Positions 8,905-20,385 are shown, counted from the first letter of the stretch. The stretch: 33,489 nucleotides of DNA from Alphaproteobacteria bacterium (GCA_028817795.1 JAPPOU010000059.1:1-33489), one strand, 5' to 3'. A program made the numbers and translations. The notes: generated by a model from the sequence alone, not told the origin.

Positions 8905-10122
8905 ATGAATACAGATACCTCCCTTTATGGTCGCCGCATCGTCCTGATTATCTCTGGCGGGATTTCGGCATATAAAGCGCTCGACCTGATCCGCCGCCTG
9001 AAAGAACGCGGTGCGGAAGTGCGCTGCATCCTAACGAAAGGCGGTGCGGAATTTATAACGCCACTGTCTGTCTCGGCACTGTCGGAAGAAAAAGTTTATA
9101 CCGATCTTTTTTCCCTCACCGACGAACATGAAATGGGACATATTCGCCTTGCGCGGGATTGCGACATGGTTCTGGCGGCACCCGCCAGCGCGAACCTGCT
9201 GGCGCGATATGCAGAAGGCCGTGCGGATGACCTTGCCGCCACTGTGCTATTAGCCACCGACAAACCCGTTATGCTCTGCCCCGCCATGAACCCCGCCATG
9301 TGGGACAACGCGGCAACGCAGGAGAATATTTCTACGCTGGAAAAACGCGGCGCGCATATCATGAAACCAGCCAGTGGCCTGATGGCCTGCGGCGAAACGG
9401 GCGAAGGGCGCCTGCCCGAAGTTTCCGACATCGTGCAGCATGTCTGCGCATTTTTTGAAATGCACGGCCCACTAAACGGATTAAAGGCCCTTGTCACCAG
9501 CGGGCCGACGCATGAGCCGATTGACCCCGTACGCTATATCTGCAACCGGTCTTCAGGCAAGCAAGGACACGCCATTGCCAATGCCCTACACCTTGCTGGG
9601 GCTGAAGTGACGCTAATCACAGGTCCGGTAGACATCCCAAACCCTAAAGGCGTTCGCACCGTGCGCGTGACAACAGCAGAAGACATGCTGCAGGCCTGCC
9701 TTACTGCCCTGCCCGCTGATATCGCCGTGTGCGCTGCCGCCGTGGGAGATTTTCGCGCAGCAAACACGTCAGACAAGAAAATCAAGAAAGACGACACGGA
9801 CAGCTTAACGCTTTCACTGGTCCAGAACCCTGATATTTTGCAAACCATTGCCAAAGGCAATAACAGGCCAAGACTGGTGATCGGCTTTGCCGCTGAAACA
9901 GATGATGCAGAAGCCAACGCCCGCCGCAAACTGGAATCAAAAGGCTGCGACTGGATTGCACTCAATAGCGTTGCAAAAGGCGCGGTTTTTGGGGATAACG
10001 AAAATACACTCACGCTTTTCTGCCGCGATGCCAGCGGTAAAATAGAGGCCTCGGCATTTGAAAAAAACGATAAAAGCGATATTGCACGACAGCTCGTAGA
10101 AAAAATTGCGGCAACTTTCTAG
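8905..10122 (+). CDS. coaBC: Bifunctional phosphopantothenoylcysteine decarboxylase/phosphopantothenate-cysteine ligase
   Basis: IVLIISGGISAYKALDLIRRLKERGAEVRCILTKGGAEFITPLS..., CPAMNPAMWDN, VTSGPTHEPIDPVRYICNRSSGKQGHAIANAL. Confidence 0.97.
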   Translation: MNTDTSLYGRRIVLIISGGISAYKALDLIRRLKERGAEVRCILTKGGAEFITPLSVSALSEEKVYTDLFSLTDEHEMGHIRLARDCDMVLAAPASANLLARYAEGRADDLAATVLLATDKPVMLCPAMNPAMWDNAATQENISTLEKRGAHIMKPASGLMACGETGEGRLPEVSDIVQHVCAFFEMHGPLNGLKALVTSGPTHEPIDPVRYICNRSSGKQGHAIANALHLAGAEVTLITGPVDIPNPKGVRTVRVTTAEDMLQACLTALPADIAVCAAAVGDFRAANTSDKKIKKDDTDSLTLSLVQNPDILQTIAKGNNRPRLVIGFAAETDDAEANARRKLESKGCDWIALNSVAKGAVFGDNENTLTLFCRDASGKIEASAFEKNDKSDIARQLVEKIAATF

Positions 10123-10169
10123 CTCCAAAACCCACTAAAATCCCGCCATACCCGCTTTAGACAGATGTT

Positions 10170-10185
10170 CCCCGCCTGCGCGGGG
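10170..10185. terminator. Short GC-rich hairpin between convergent genes, possible terminator or repeat
   Basis: CCCCGC CTGC GCGGGG perfect 6-bp stem between the coaBC stop and the convergent ORF ending at 10243; no clear T tract. Confidence 0.4.
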
Positions 10186-10242
10186 GTGGTAAATAAAGGC
10201 ATCATGTTAGACTTTTAGAATCAACCAGTATTTAATCAGCTA

Positions 10243-10875
10243 CTAGCTCGCCGGGGACGGCTTCGGCAGTTTCACAACCTTCACCACATCATCCCTGACA
10301 GGTTGGCGCACCAACGCTCTGGCAAAGGCTGGAGAAAGCTCAGGATAAGTATCAAGCAAACGTTCTGCATGCTTGCTTTTCGCCATACTATAAGCATGCT
10401 CCTCAACAAGAGCATCTTTCATTCCCACTAAATGTATCTTGAATGATTTGAGCACGTCCAAAATTTCGCCATTTTCTTTGATATGGCGGCGGCTTTCAAT
10501 TTTGTCACATACCGCATCAACAACAGGCCCGAATGTAACAGGCCCCAATGCACCACAACAAGTCAGCCCTAACCCTGCTATCACGACCGGTGGCGCAGCA
10601 AGAGACATACCCACGCCTATCAAGCCACAGCCACCCAAAAAACCGCCACCTAACGCTGTTCCTGCCATGATCTTGAAACGCTTGTTATCATTAATTTTTC
10701 CTTTGACCTTTTCAACCCCAGAAATCCCCCGATTCACCATTTTGATCTGCTCTTGAATGGCTTCATAACGCTCGGCCACGTCATTAATCTGCTGCAGACC
10801 ATCGACAGAGGCTCGCAGGTCAGCCACAGTCGAATCAAAAGCATGTGGTTTTTTCTTTTTTACAGACTTAAACAT
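10243..10875 (-). CDS. Hypothetical membrane-associated protein, paralog A of a tandem pair
   Basis: Coiled-coil N-terminus, glycine-rich hydrophobic centre (GTALGGGFLGGCGLIGVGMSLAAPPVVIAGLGLTCCGALG), CDKIESRRH and C-terminal VVKVVKLPKPSP shared with the next gene. Confidence 0.75.
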   Translation of the reverse strand: MFKSVKKKKPHAFDSTVADLRASVDGLQQINDVAERYEAIQEQIKMVNRGISGVEKVKGKINDNKRFKIMAGTALGGGFLGGCGLIGVGMSLAAPPVVIAGLGLTCCGALGPVTFGPVVDAVCDKIESRRHIKENGEILDVLKSFKIHLVGMKDALVEEHAYSMAKSKHAERLLDTYPELSPAFARALVRQPVRDDVVKVVKLPKPSPAS

Positions 10876-10884
10876 GATCTTCTT

Positions 10885-11526
10885 TCACTGCGGTCGGGGC
10901 TTCGGCAATTTAACAGTTTTCACAACCATACCGTACGCACGGGCTTTCTCGTCTTTTGCCCTTTGATCCAAAAGTGCCTTGGCAAAAGCAGGTGCGAGTT
11001 CCGGGTTTGCGCTTAACAGGCGGTCTGCATGCTTGCTTTTGACAAGATCGTCTATACGTTCATTCACTAACGTATCTTTCATCTCTGATAGATGCCCTTG
11101 CAGGGCTTTAAGCATGTTCAGCATACCCCTGTTTTTCGCAACATGACGGCGGCTTTCAATTTTGTCGCAGATATAGTCTGTCGCGAAATCATCTCCTATA
11201 AAGTTGGCCATACCAGCCATTATGATAATAGGGCCCACGATCGTCAACGCAGGAAGAGCTGCTGCTGTCCCTACTGTAATCAGCCCCATACCTCCAAAGG
11301 CTCCACCCAGAAAACTTCCTAGTGCAAGGCCATCGCGTGTACCATCAGAAATGTACCCCTTCAAATTCTGAACCTCTCGCACAGCCTGATCCACGGCCTC
11401 TATTTGTTGTTGAAGTGCTTCGTAACGCTCGGCTACATCATTGATCTGCTGCAAATTCTCCACAGAATCCAGCAGGCTGGACAGATTGGCATCAAAAGGA
11501 TGGGTTTTTTTCTTCTTTTTAAACAT
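10885..11526 (-). CDS. Hypothetical membrane-associated protein, paralog B of a tandem pair
   Basis: Same architecture as 10243..10875: LQQINDVAERYEALQQQI, GSFLGGAFGGMGLITVG, CDKIESRRH, VVKTVKLPKPRP. Confidence 0.75.
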   Translation of the reverse strand: MFKKKKKTHPFDANLSSLLDSVENLQQINDVAERYEALQQQIEAVDQAVREVQNLKGYISDGTRDGLALGSFLGGAFGGMGLITVGTAAALPALTIVGPIIIMAGMANFIGDDFATDYICDKIESRRHVAKNRGMLNMLKALQGHLSEMKDTLVNERIDDLVKSKHADRLLSANPELAPAFAKALLDQRAKDEKARAYGMVVKTVKLPKPRPQ

Positions 11527-11630
11527 GGCCTTACCTCAAATATGGTCGCGCAAACGACCCCGGATGGCATGATTCATAGCACAGTGATATACACTATGTC
11601 AATTGAATATGTATAATTTGTTATGTTAAA

Positions 11631-12227
11631 TTATTTATCTTTACGCCCCAAAAGCGTATATAACATCTCGCGGTCCTCATCCGTCAGCTTGCCCGTTCCT
11701 CGCACCAACACCTGCACGAAAATCGCGTATTTAGCAGATGCCCGGAAAAACGCGCCCGCCGCATGCTCTTTCAACGGCGGCTCGCCAATCTCGAACTCCA
11801 AATAGCTTGCAGGCTCCCCCGTCAGGCCACGGGCCATAAATTCAGATTTAATCATTTTAACATTTTCACGATAATTTTTCAGCAAGCCCCCCATCAGCTT
11901 ACGCAACGTCATGCCTGCTGCAGCCGTGTCTGCAGGCAGAGGGTACACATATATTTCAACCATCCGGCTCCAACTATCCAGCGTGTGTTCTTCCTCTTCC
12001 GTCGATTCCGGCAGATAGTTAAAAATGGCGACGTTACCGCTTGGCAAATAATCGGCCCGCGCCAGTACCCCGCATTGAAAGCCCCGCGCCAGCGGTATAA
12101 AGCCCTTGCCGTAAAAATCAAGCGCAGCGCTCTTTTGCTTTTCTACAGCCATATCACCCTGGGTCGCCTGCACAGGTGCAGCACAGACCAGGCACAAAAC
12201 AATCATCAGGCTTAAGAGCTTTTTCAT
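11631..12227 (-). CDS. Hypothetical secreted protein
   Basis: Signal peptide MKKLLSLMIVLCLVCAAPVQA; no family recognised. Confidence 0.6.
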   Translation of the reverse strand: MKKLLSLMIVLCLVCAAPVQATQGDMAVEKQKSAALDFYGKGFIPLARGFQCGVLARADYLPSGNVAIFNYLPESTEEEEHTLDSWSRMVEIYVYPLPADTAAAGMTLRKLMGGLLKNYRENVKMIKSEFMARGLTGEPASYLEFEIGEPPLKEHAAGAFFRASAKYAIFVQVLVRGTGKLTDEDREMLYTLLGRKDK

Positions 12228-12258
12228 GGCTATATTTTATACCCCTGTCCCGCCCTTG

Positions 12259-13119
12259 TCACCGGGCTTGTTTAAAAACAGCGCGCACAGCATCGGACAA
12301 GACCTGTATGGACTTCACATTACGGTTTTCCATGCGATAGATCAGGCAATGGTCATCATGGAACACCGGTGCCTTTGGCACGCGTTTCAGCGGTTTTGGG
12401 GCACGCGCCGCAACACGGCCCGGCAAAACCCCTGTACCTACGCCATGCGCGACCAAATCGGCAATCACCTCAAGACTGCCGGAGTGCATAACACGCTTAA
12501 ACACCAGGCTCCGTTTTTTAAGTTTTTTCAGCAAGTCCTGTGTTTGCAGCAAATCCATATCACAAATCAAAACATCCTTGGCCGTACGGCGGCCCGCCGT
12601 CCAAAGCGTTACCTCATCCTTGCACAGCGGATGCACAATCAAATCCGGATGCTGCACAGGGTTCACGACAACGCCGATATCCGCCCGGAAGCTCACCACG
12701 TCCTCTGCGACCTTACGGGATAAATCATGCCGCAATTGAATATCCAGTTCAGGGTGCGCCTGCATCAATGCTGGCAATACATCTGACAAAAACCCAAGCC
12801 CGACAGACGTATGGCAACCAATGGTATAACGCCCCCGCACCTCATGCATGGACGCCTGCGCTTCGGACCGCAGGTTTTCCCATGACTGCAACAATTCCGC
12901 CGCCTGCGCCTGCAACCGTGCCCCTGCCCGTGTCAACGTTACGCCACGCTTGCCGCGAATAAGCAGTTCTGCCCCCACCGCCTGTTCCAGCCGCTGCACA
13001 GCCAGCGATAATGATGGCTGGCTGATGCCCAAGCGCTCCGCCGCGCGCGACATGTTCAACGTGCTGGCAATCTCGGCAAAGTACCGGATATCGGCGGGTG
13101 AACCTATCATAGTTTTCAC
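12259..13119 (-). CDS. LysR-family transcriptional regulator
   Basis: N-terminal HTH: RYFAEIASTLNMSRAAERLGISQPSLSLAVQRLEQAVGAELLIRGKRGVTLTRAGARL. Confidence 0.95.
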   Translation of the reverse strand: MKTMIGSPADIRYFAEIASTLNMSRAAERLGISQPSLSLAVQRLEQAVGAELLIRGKRGVTLTRAGARLQAQAAELLQSWENLRSEAQASMHEVRGRYTIGCHTSVGLGFLSDVLPALMQAHPELDIQLRHDLSRKVAEDVVSFRADIGVVVNPVQHPDLIVHPLCKDEVTLWTAGRRTAKDVLICDMDLLQTQDLLKKLKKRSLVFKRVMHSGSLEVIADLVAHGVGTGVLPGRVAARAPKPLKRVPKAPVFHDDHCLIYRMENRNVKSIQVLSDAVRAVFKQAR

Positions 13120-13214
13120 CTATCACAATTATAAATTTATTATATTTTAACTATATTACTGCGCGTGTCAACTTTAGGGCGTCAACAACACAAAAACGCC
13201 ATAAGGAGGCACCA

Positions 13215-13652
13215 ATGACAAACGACAACAATAAAAAAGACACCCTGCGCCGTGCATGGGAAAAAGCGGCCCAAAAGCTGGAAGGCTACCACATCCACAT
13301 TTACGTCAACCCAAAGGACTGGAAAGAGCTGAACGCCGCCAATACGCTGGCAAACAATATCCAGACCCTGTTTGGCAAGGATGTAAAGGATGTCCATACC
13401 ATCCGCCCTGTCGGCCCCCATACACAGGAAAATATCGCCGTGGAAATCACAAAAGAAGGGTTTGGAAAGATCATTCCATGGCTGCAGCTCAATAACAAAG
13501 AGAACCTGTCCATCCTGATCCACCCCGAAACGGGTGATCTGCGCGGCGACCACCACGAAGCCGCCCTGTGGCTGGGCAAGCCTGTTGCCCTGAATGAGCA
13601 GTTCTTTGACAAGGTTGCGCCGAAAAAAGCAAATGGCCCACGTCAACCTTAA
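13215..13652 (+). CDS. DOPA 4,5-dioxygenase family (DODA-like) protein
   Basis: YHIHIYVNP...HTIRPVGPHTQENIAVEITKEGFGKIIPWLQLNNKENLSILIHPETGDLRGDHHEAALWLGKPVAL matches the family pattern as recalled (HIHVYF / GPHP / PWL-LN---LSVLVHP-TGD---DH---A-WLG). Confidence 0.8.
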   Translation: MTNDNNKKDTLRRAWEKAAQKLEGYHIHIYVNPKDWKELNAANTLANNIQTLFGKDVKDVHTIRPVGPHTQENIAVEITKEGFGKIIPWLQLNNKENLSILIHPETGDLRGDHHEAALWLGKPVALNEQFFDKVAPKKANGPRQP

Positions 13653-15098
<1,446 letters not shown>

Positions 15099-15129
15099 GT
15101 GAGAAAACAGGCTCAAACATTTCAAAGCA

Positions 15130-15546
15130 TCACAGAGTGTTTTTTATCTCAGCCTTAGATTTCGTCTTTGGCTGCGTCTGAGTCCCCAATCCACTTTCTA
15201 ACATCAGCGTTTCCAGTTGCGTAGCTGTTATCGGTTGGCTGGGGATTTCTATTCTTGTCGTTCCATAGTCTTTCCAAACGTGGGCAATATTGGCCCCTTG
15301 CAATAACGCAAGCAGTTTTCGGGCCAAGTCTTCGTCCATAGACTGAATTTTCTGAGGTTTACCATCTACAAATTCCATTTTTTGGATACGAAATTCATCG
15401 CCCCTATAGCCATCTTTTGTTACATAGCCTGTATGAGCTTCGTTGTCAGTGAAATCGGCGCTTTGTAGACACGCGTTAAAAATAGCTCTCACAGAAGCCA
15501 AAGACGCAACACGACCCTCAGTTTTTGTATCTGTATGTTCTGCCAT
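15130..15546 (-). CDS. Hypothetical protein
   Basis: 138-aa ORF with no strong competing ORF in the interval; no family recognised. Confidence 0.55.
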   Translation of the reverse strand: MAEHTDTKTEGRVASLASVRAIFNACLQSADFTDNEAHTGYVTKDGYRGDEFRIQKMEFVDGKPQKIQSMDEDLARKLLALLQGANIAHVWKDYGTTRIEIPSQPITATQLETLMLESGLGTQTQPKTKSKAEIKNTL

Positions 15547-15669
15547 GACCGTTCCCCCGCATAAGCTATCTACTCCTAAATGATACTGGAGTTTATAGTT
15601 ATGTCAATAAAAAACAGCGTGTGCGGAAACAGGATTGCTCACGTATCGCAAACCCCATATATTCTCACT

Positions 15670-16821
15670 ATGAGCAAAACAGATAAAATCAAGGGCTGCT
15701 TCCTCCTTGGCGCTTGTGGCGATACGCTGGGGGCGCCGATTGAAGGGTATAAGAGCCTGTCGGAAATCACCGACCATTTTGGACCGGAAGGCTTGGGCGA
15801 CATCATCGACTTCCCCAACGCCTATAACCACGGCACAGACCTGCCCGCAGGCCGCGTAACCGATGACACAACGATGCTGGTCACAACAGCCGTCGCGCTG
15901 GCCAAGGCCGGGAAAGATGCCTCCATCGAAACCATGCGCGAGAATTTGTGGCAGGGGTATGTGAACTGGGTACTCCCACAGCGTGGCGGCGGCGCGGCTA
16001 AAAAAAACATCGACCCCAAAGTCAAGTGGCCCGATATGCTGCCTGATTTCTGGTTTGCCTGTGGCGCGGGGCACGGCACTATCGCCGCCCTTATTCAAGA
16101 CAAGCCTGGCACAGTGAATGTACCCGTTGATTACGATGTAGTACTGGACGGCAAACAAGTGAAAAGCCCCAGCCACGGCTGCGGCGGCATGATGCGCGTT
16201 GCGCCCATTGGGTTTCTTGATAAACCGCCGGAAGAGATTTTTGAAATCGCCTGCGAAAGCGCCGCCATCACCCACGGAAACCCGCCTGCCTATGTCGCCA
16301 GCGGTATTATTGCCCTCTATGTGCATTTTGCAGCGCAAGATATGCAGATGAAAGACGTTTTGCAAAACACACGCAACATCCTGCAAAAATTCTCTGGCAA
16401 TCCTGCCTATACCGGCGGGATTAAAACATGCCTGAAAATGATCGACCACGCCGAACAAAAGGCGCTGGAAAAACCGCATGATATGACTGTGATGGACGCC
16501 CTGCCCCGCGAACTTGGCTTTGACCGCGCCTTTAACGCCGAACCCGTTCTGGCGCATGTGACCTATGCACTATGTTCTGCCACCGAAAACATCAAATCCG
16601 CCATGATGCTGGCCGTCAACCACGGCGGCGACAGCGATTCCGTCGGCGCGATTGTGGGCAACATACTGGGCGCACGGCATGGCGAAAAAGCCGTGCCGCG
16701 GGAGTGGCGGGAAAAGCTGCTGCAAAATAAAGAAATCACGCAAATGGCAGAGGATTTTGGACGATTTGTTTCCGATCTTTCCACGCAACAGGCCTATAAC
16801 CGTGCCCCCCCTCAACCTTAA
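15670..16821 (+). CDS. ADP-ribosylglycohydrolase family protein
   Basis: KIKGCFLLGACGDTLGAPIEG...GRVTDDTTMLVTTAVALA...AVNHGGDSDSVGAIVGNILGARHG. Start placed at MSKTDK within track ORF 15580..16821. Confidence 0.92.
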   Translation: MSKTDKIKGCFLLGACGDTLGAPIEGYKSLSEITDHFGPEGLGDIIDFPNAYNHGTDLPAGRVTDDTTMLVTTAVALAKAGKDASIETMRENLWQGYVNWVLPQRGGGAAKKNIDPKVKWPDMLPDFWFACGAGHGTIAALIQDKPGTVNVPVDYDVVLDGKQVKSPSHGCGGMMRVAPIGFLDKPPEEIFEIACESAAITHGNPPAYVASGIIALYVHFAAQDMQMKDVLQNTRNILQKFSGNPAYTGGIKTCLKMIDHAEQKALEKPHDMTVMDALPRELGFDRAFNAEPVLAHVTYALCSATENIKSAMMLAVNHGGDSDSVGAIVGNILGARHGEKAVPREWREKLLQNKEITQMAEDFGRFVSDLSTQQAYNRAPPQP

Positions 16822-16843
16822 CCCAACAGCCTGTGTCCCTGCA

Positions 16844-17767
16844 TCAAACAAAGCAGTCTTCGAGAGATTGCTGAAGAAATGCTACCCTCTCCGGAGAGGC
16901 ATTCACAATATTACCATTAAACACTTGCCCAATCTCGGACAAGAAATCCAAATAGAAAAGCGCCGTATAAGAATCAAGGCGACGTTCATGGTACCCGTCA
17001 TAGGACTGTAGCAAATATTTTATATAATCCTCCCCTTTAGGGTAGCGTGCCAAAGCGACACGCGTCAACGCCAGATGATATGTAGGGTCGCCAAAACAAA
17101 GGTCGTCCACATCCACCACGCCACTCAAATCCCCACTGTCTGTTACAATCACGTTTTTCCCTGTCAGGTCATGAAAAAAAGGAGTGGCTTGCGTTACTTC
17201 TCCCATATTTGCCGCACACATCAATCTTTCCACCTCATCGCAATAATGTGGGCTAATCAGGTCTGCATCTTCAATCCTTGCCCGGCTACGCCGCAAGGAT
17301 TCCTCGATAATATCATTCCATGTATTATAAGGAGCCGTATGAGGGTGAACGGCATAGCCAAATTTTTCTGGCTTCATCGATTCAGCCGCTATTTTCTGAT
17401 AGCTCCCGATGAGAGCAGCAATGCGCTTCAAAACAGAGTCATTAAGGCCGCCAAAGACATCACCCAAATCTCGCCCCGGCAACCGTTCCATCAACATCCA
17501 CGGAAATGGAGCATCAAGATCATGGGCATATACATCAGGCAAAGGTACTTCTCTTGCCCGAAAAAAACCGTTCAAGTAAACAGCGCCTTCCATCGCATAT
17601 TTTTCTGATAACTTTGTCATGCGTACAACAAGCGTTGACCCATCTTCCATCACAAGATCATAAACATAGTGATGGTTACCTGTCGGGAAACGTGATATTC
17701 GCTTCACCGGCATATGCCTAAAATCTTCTGCGACCTTGCGCGCGTCCTGTTCAGTTGGCTGGCTCAT
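16844..17767 (-). CDS. Aminoglycoside phosphotransferase/choline kinase-like (APH) family protein
   Basis: VVRMTKLSEKYAMEGAVYLNGFFRAREVPLPDVYAHD...WMLMERLPGRDLGDVF...FFHDLTGKNVIVTDSGDLSGVVDVDDLCFGDPTYHLALTRVA. Start at MSQPTEQ; the upstream part of track ORF 16844..18094 overlaps recQ and is discounted. Confidence 0.85.
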   Translation of the reverse strand: MSQPTEQDARKVAEDFRHMPVKRISRFPTGNHHYVYDLVMEDGSTLVVRMTKLSEKYAMEGAVYLNGFFRAREVPLPDVYAHDLDAPFPWMLMERLPGRDLGDVFGGLNDSVLKRIAALIGSYQKIAAESMKPEKFGYAVHPHTAPYNTWNDIIEESLRRSRARIEDADLISPHYCDEVERLMCAANMGEVTQATPFFHDLTGKNVIVTDSGDLSGVVDVDDLCFGDPTYHLALTRVALARYPKGEDYIKYLLQSYDGYHERRLDSYTALFYLDFLSEIGQVFNGNIVNASPERVAFLQQSLEDCFV

Positions 17768-17863
17768 ACACCCCGCTCCCTCTTCAGTAACCTTATAATA
17801 ACATGTTATATTACAATAAAATACCTTCCCGTTCCCCATCCGTTCTGTTAGTCTGCCCCCATC

Positions 17864-19684
17864 ATGCAGCCACAACCCCAACAAGGCGACCAGCCGCTTT
17901 CCATCCTGCAAAAAACCTATGGCTATCCCAGTTTCCGGGGTCAGCAGGCGGAGATTATCGACCATGTCATCGCAGGGCAAAACGCCTTTGTGCTGATGCC
18001 CACAGGTGGCGGGAAATCTTTGTGCTATCAAATTCCATCGCTCTGCCGTGATGGCGTGGGCATTGTGGTCTCGCCGCTGATCGCGCTGATGCAAAACCAG
18101 GTGGATGCGCTGAAACAGCTGGGCATTCGCGCCGCCGCCATCAATTCAAATATAGATGGGCGGGAAGTCCACGAAACCATGGCCAAACTGCGCGATGGGG
18201 ATATTGATATCGTCTATGTCGCGCCGGAGCGTTTGTTGCTGGATGGTTTTTTAGACCTTTTGGACCAAAGCCCCCTCGCCCTCTTCGCCATCGACGAAGC
18301 GCATTGCGTGTCGCAATGGGGGCATGATTTCAGGCCGCATTACGCGCAGTTATCATTACTGGCAGAACGCTACCCCAACGTGCCGCGCATCGCCCTCACC
18401 GCCACGGCAGATGCCCCGACCCGCCGCGATATTATAAAATGCCTGCAACTGGATAATGGGGAAACGTTTATCTCCGGCTTTGACCGCCCAAACATCCATT
18501 ATACCATCGCTATCAAAGACAACGCGCGCCAGCAATTGCTGCAATTCATCAAAAACAACCATGCGGAGGACAGCGGCATTGTCTATTGCCTCTCCCGCGA
18601 CCAAGTGGAAAAAACGGCGGACTGGCTCTGCGAACAGGGATACAACGCCCTGCCCTATCACGCTGGGCTGGATGCCGAAACCCGCACCAAGAATCAGGAG
18701 CGGTTTATTAAAGATGAAAAAGTTATCATCGTTGCCACCATCGCCTTTGGCATGGGCATTGATAAACCCGATGTCCGCTTTGTCGCGCATATGAGCGTGC
18801 CCAAGAATATCGAAGCCTATTATCAGGAAACAGGCCGTGCCGGACGCGATGGCCTGCCCGCCAATGCTTTGCTGACCTATGGCATGTCCGATACAGCCCT
18901 GCTGCGCACGTTCATCAATAACTCCACCGCTTCCGACGACCAAAAACGCATTGAACACCAAAAACTGAACGCTCTTTTAGGTTTGTGCGAAACATCGCGC
19001 TGCAGGCGGCAGGTCTTGCTGGAATATTTTGGCGATTCCTGTGATCCCTGCAACAATTGCGATACCTGCCAGTCCCCACCCGAAACATTTGATGGCACGG
19101 TTGCCGCGCAAAAAGCTATTTCCTGTGTCTACCGCACCGGGCAGATGTTTGGCGTTGCCTATTTGATTGATGTTTTGCTCGGCGCGGAAAATGACCGTAT
19201 ACAGCAATTCGGCCATAACAATATCAGCACCTATGGCATTGGCACGGAATTTGATAAAAAAGAATGGCAGTCCATTTTCCGACAGCTGATCGCGCATAAC
19301 CTGTTGTGGGCCGATACGGAAGCACATGGCGGCCTGAAAATAACGACAGACGGACAAGCTTTTTTGCGGGAAAAACAAACCATCAACCTGCGCCGTCACC
19401 AAGCCACACGCGCCAAAAAGATACTGGCGACAGAGGTCAGCGAAAGCCTGCCGCCTGAAGCGCAGGACCTGTTTATCGCCCTGCGCGACCTCCGCCGTGA
19501 TCTGGCCAAGACGCAGAACGTGCCACCCTATATTATTTTCAATGACCGTTCCTTACGCGAAATGGCCATCCACCGCCCGTTAACGCCCGACGCCCTCATG
19601 CAGCTGCACGGCGTGGGGGAGCGCAAGGCCGCGCGGTATGGCGCTGCATTTTTGGATGTCATCACGGAACACGAGGAGGATTGA
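17864..19684 (+). CDS. recQ: ATP-dependent DNA helicase RecQ
   Basis: YGYPSFRGQQAEIIDHVIAGQNAFVLMPTGGGKSLCYQIP, IDEAHCVSQWGHDFRPHYAQL, zinc-binding RQVLLEYFGDSCDPCNNCDTC, C-terminal HRDC-like region. Confidence 0.98.
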   Translation: MQPQPQQGDQPLSILQKTYGYPSFRGQQAEIIDHVIAGQNAFVLMPTGGGKSLCYQIPSLCRDGVGIVVSPLIALMQNQVDALKQLGIRAAAINSNIDGREVHETMAKLRDGDIDIVYVAPERLLLDGFLDLLDQSPLALFAIDEAHCVSQWGHDFRPHYAQLSLLAERYPNVPRIALTATADAPTRRDIIKCLQLDNGETFISGFDRPNIHYTIAIKDNARQQLLQFIKNNHAEDSGIVYCLSRDQVEKTADWLCEQGYNALPYHAGLDAETRTKNQERFIKDEKVIIVATIAFGMGIDKPDVRFVAHMSVPKNIEAYYQETGRAGRDGLPANALLTYGMSDTALLRTFINNSTASDDQKRIEHQKLNALLGLCETSRCRRQVLLEYFGDSCDPCNNCDTCQSPPETFDGTVAAQKAISCVYRTGQMFGVAYLIDVLLGAENDRIQQFGHNNISTYGIGTEFDKKEWQSIFRQLIAHNLLWADTEAHGGLKITTDGQAFLREKQTINLRRHQATRAKKILATEVSESLPPEAQDLFIALRDLRRDLAKTQNVPPYIIFNDRSLREMAIHRPLTPDALMQLHGVGERKAARYGAAFLDVITEHEED

Positions 19685-20149
19685 ATGTCTGAATTACCGT
19701 CATGGGAAGATATGGTATCGGGCGCAAACTGCCCCATGTGCACAGAATTGCCGGACGTCAACCAGTTCAACTACAAAGTCGCTGACTTGTCCGTATCAAG
19801 GCTGCTTTTGGAACGCGAGCAAACGTATCCGGGTTATTGCGTGCTCATGTTTAAAGAACGCCACGTCACAGGCCTAGAACAACTGACAGATGAAGAATAC
19901 ACAGCTTTTATGTCCGACCTTCGTCAAGCTGCAAAAGCCATTACCGCCGCCGTCAACCCCGACCATATGAACTATGCCACCCTTGGCAATATCATTCCGC
20001 ACCTCCATTACCACATCATCCCCCGCACCGAAAACGACCCCCGCTGGCGTGGGCCAGTATGGACGACAACGCCGAAGGAAATGGTGCGGATGGAATTGGA
20101 AGATGATGAATACAGGGCATTGGTGGAAAGAATAAAACGCGAACTCTAG
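19685..20149 (+). CDS. HIT family protein
   Basis: NCPMCTELPDV..., NYATLGNIIPHLHYHIIPRTENDPRW histidine-triad motif. Confidence 0.92.
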   Translation: MSELPSWEDMVSGANCPMCTELPDVNQFNYKVADLSVSRLLLEREQTYPGYCVLMFKERHVTGLEQLTDEEYTAFMSDLRQAAKAITAAVNPDHMNYATLGNIIPHLHYHIIPRTENDPRWRGPVWTTTPKEMVRMELEDDEYRALVERIKREL

Positions 20150-20194
20150 ATATTTCGGTGTCTTGAATAAATAACGATCCATTCTCTTCCTCAT

Positions 20195-20274
20195 GTCCCT
20201 GCGCAGGCAAGGACCCAGACACAACCATCAGACTGCATTTTAGCGCCGCTGGGCCCCTGCCTACGCAGGGGCAC
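20195..20274. repeat. Paired inverted GC-rich repeat (BIME/REP-like)
   Basis: GTCCCTGCGCAGGCAAGGACCCAG ... CTGGGCCCCTGCCTACGCAGGGGCAC; a second copy with the same layout lies at 27732..27795. Confidence 0.8.
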
Positions 20275-20385
20275 GTGGATTATTATTTATTCAATTTTCT
20301 ATATGCCATTGAAATATAAAGAAATATCTCCTTATTGACATAACCTTTAAATTTCATATAATCACCCGTAGCGGAAGTTATATGA

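Noticed and set aside
15604-16557. 317-aa minus-strand ORF
   Set aside because: Antisense to the well-supported ADP-ribosylglycohydrolase gene; composition looks like a reverse-frame artefact.
17768-18094. N-terminal 109-residue extension of the APH-family ORF
   Set aside because: Overlaps the recQ start antisense; the natural start is MSQPTEQ at 17767.
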